Below, piece after piece: positions 63,674 through 64,000 of a stretch of 64,000 nucleotides of DNA (position 1 is its first letter; every line of letters begins with the position of its first letter). Origin of the DNA: Desulfuromusa kysingii (GTDB taxonomy: Bacteria; Desulfobacterota; Desulfuromonadia; Desulfuromonadales; Geopsychrobacteraceae); the NCBI RefSeq assembly GCF_900107645.1, contig NZ_FNQN01000004.1, forward strand, positions 1-64,000, in the 5' to 3' direction. The notes below the pieces were generated by a model. It saw nothing but the letters and a program-made list of their open reading frames with translations, made no database searches and had not been told where the DNA came from. Made by a program: the position numbers and the translations under genes.

Positions 63674-64000
63674 AACGGACTTTTTGCATTATTCTAATCC
63701 TGTTGTTGTCCCCACTGAGTCTGCTGGCGGCTCAGGTCTCAGCCGTTGCTGATCGTGACCGGATCGGCGCAGGAGAGAGCTTGCAACTTGAATTGCGCGT
63801 TCAAGGGAGCGCCGAAGACGATCCCGACCTGCGCCCCTTGGATGAAAACTGGGACATTCTCAACCGCTCCCAGAGCAAACAGATGCAAATTATCAACGGC
63901 AAGATCAGCCACTCACTGGTCATTAGTCTCGCCTTGATGCCCCGCCATACTGGAGAGTTGGAGATTCCTTCTATTTGTTTTGGCAGTGACTGCACCATCC
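63667..64000 (+). CDS. batD: BatD-family protein, N-terminal part (cut by the window end)
   Basis: Open to the window edge (111 codons seen). N-terminal signal peptide or membrane segment FCIILILLLSPLSLLAAQ, then a periplasmic beta-sandwich start VSAVADRDRIGAGESLQLEL and PLDENWDILNRSQSKQMQI, typical of BatD (oxygen-tolerance protein) repeats. The ATG at 63667 overlaps the batB stop by 7 bp. No frameshift in the part visible. Confidence 0.88.
   Translation, partial: MVKRTFCIILILLLSPLSLLAAQVSAVADRDRIGAGESLQLELRVQGSAEDDPDLRPLDENWDILNRSQSKQMQIINGKISHSLVISLALMPRHTGELEIPSICFGSDCTI

Noticed and set aside
1-64000. CRISPR array, prophage or integrase-borne island
   Set aside because: No regularly spaced direct repeats, phage structural genes, integrases or transposases were seen; the only dispersed repeats are those near the left end.

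Overview
The window looks like chromosomal DNA of a strictly or mainly anaerobic, respiring Desulfobacterota bacterium of the Desulfuromonadia type (Geobacter, Desulfuromonas or Pelobacter relatives). The evidence is indirect: a class I hybrid-cluster protein, TAXI and DctPQM TRAP transporters with sigma-54-like promoters, a Tat-exported molybdopterin oxidoreductase with its TorD-like chaperone, a K+-type membrane pyrophosphatase, a large PAS hybrid kinase with an HD-GYP response regulator, and the gene order ispE / tRNA-Gln / prs / rplY / pth / ychF / rpsF / rpsR / DUF2232 / rplI. I see no rRNA, CRISPR array, intact insertion sequence or prophage.

Layout. 1-2600: a Na+-dependent symporter flanked by three direct copies (and one diverged inverted copy) of a ~209-bp hairpin-bearing repeat. 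2.6-8.4 kb: hisI, hcp and, divergent from hcp, a four-gene cluster (DUF1858/solute-binding-like protein, HypB-like GTPase, stand-alone ABC ATPase, zinc-ribbon protein). Two near-identical FNR-type palindromes in the shared intergenic region point to co-regulation. This is the best candidate for an undescribed system. 8.4-13.5 kb: signalling genes (zinc-ribbon/PilZ protein, HD-GYP regulator, hybrid kinase). 14.3-23.5 kb: translation and housekeeping genes read leftward, with hppA inserted and a tRNA-Gln. 23.8-30.4 kb: two TRAP transporter operons read rightward. 30.4-36 kb: a small conserved basic protein, a DEAD-box helicase behind a leader with a terminator hairpin, a radical SAM protein and an acyl-CoA ligase. 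36.1-39.9 kb: torD-like / molybdopterin catalytic subunit / four-cluster ferredoxin operon. 40.2-57.4 kb: the complete leftward dcw division and cell-wall cluster from mraZ to ftsZ, which lacks murB. 57.4-64 kb: a sigma-54-like promoter with an upstream palindrome in front of a rightward MoxR / DUF58 / DUF4381 / BatA / BatB / BatD operon that runs off the window.

How the genes work together. The dcw cluster makes lipid II (MurE, MurF, MraY, MurD, MurG, MurC, Ddl) and builds the divisome (FtsL, PBP3, FtsW, FtsQ, FtsA, FtsZ) from one strong mraZ promoter carrying three MraZ-like boxes. Both TRAP operons share a layout: sigma-54-like promoter, binding-protein gene, stable intercistronic hairpin, permease gene(s). 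hcp and its divergent partners are probably a nitrosative-stress or metallocluster module. The Bat operon is the MoxR/VWA chaperone-type envelope stress system. Many start codons were moved from the longest reading frame to an internal ATG/GTG with a Shine-Dalgarno sequence; each choice is stated in the entry.
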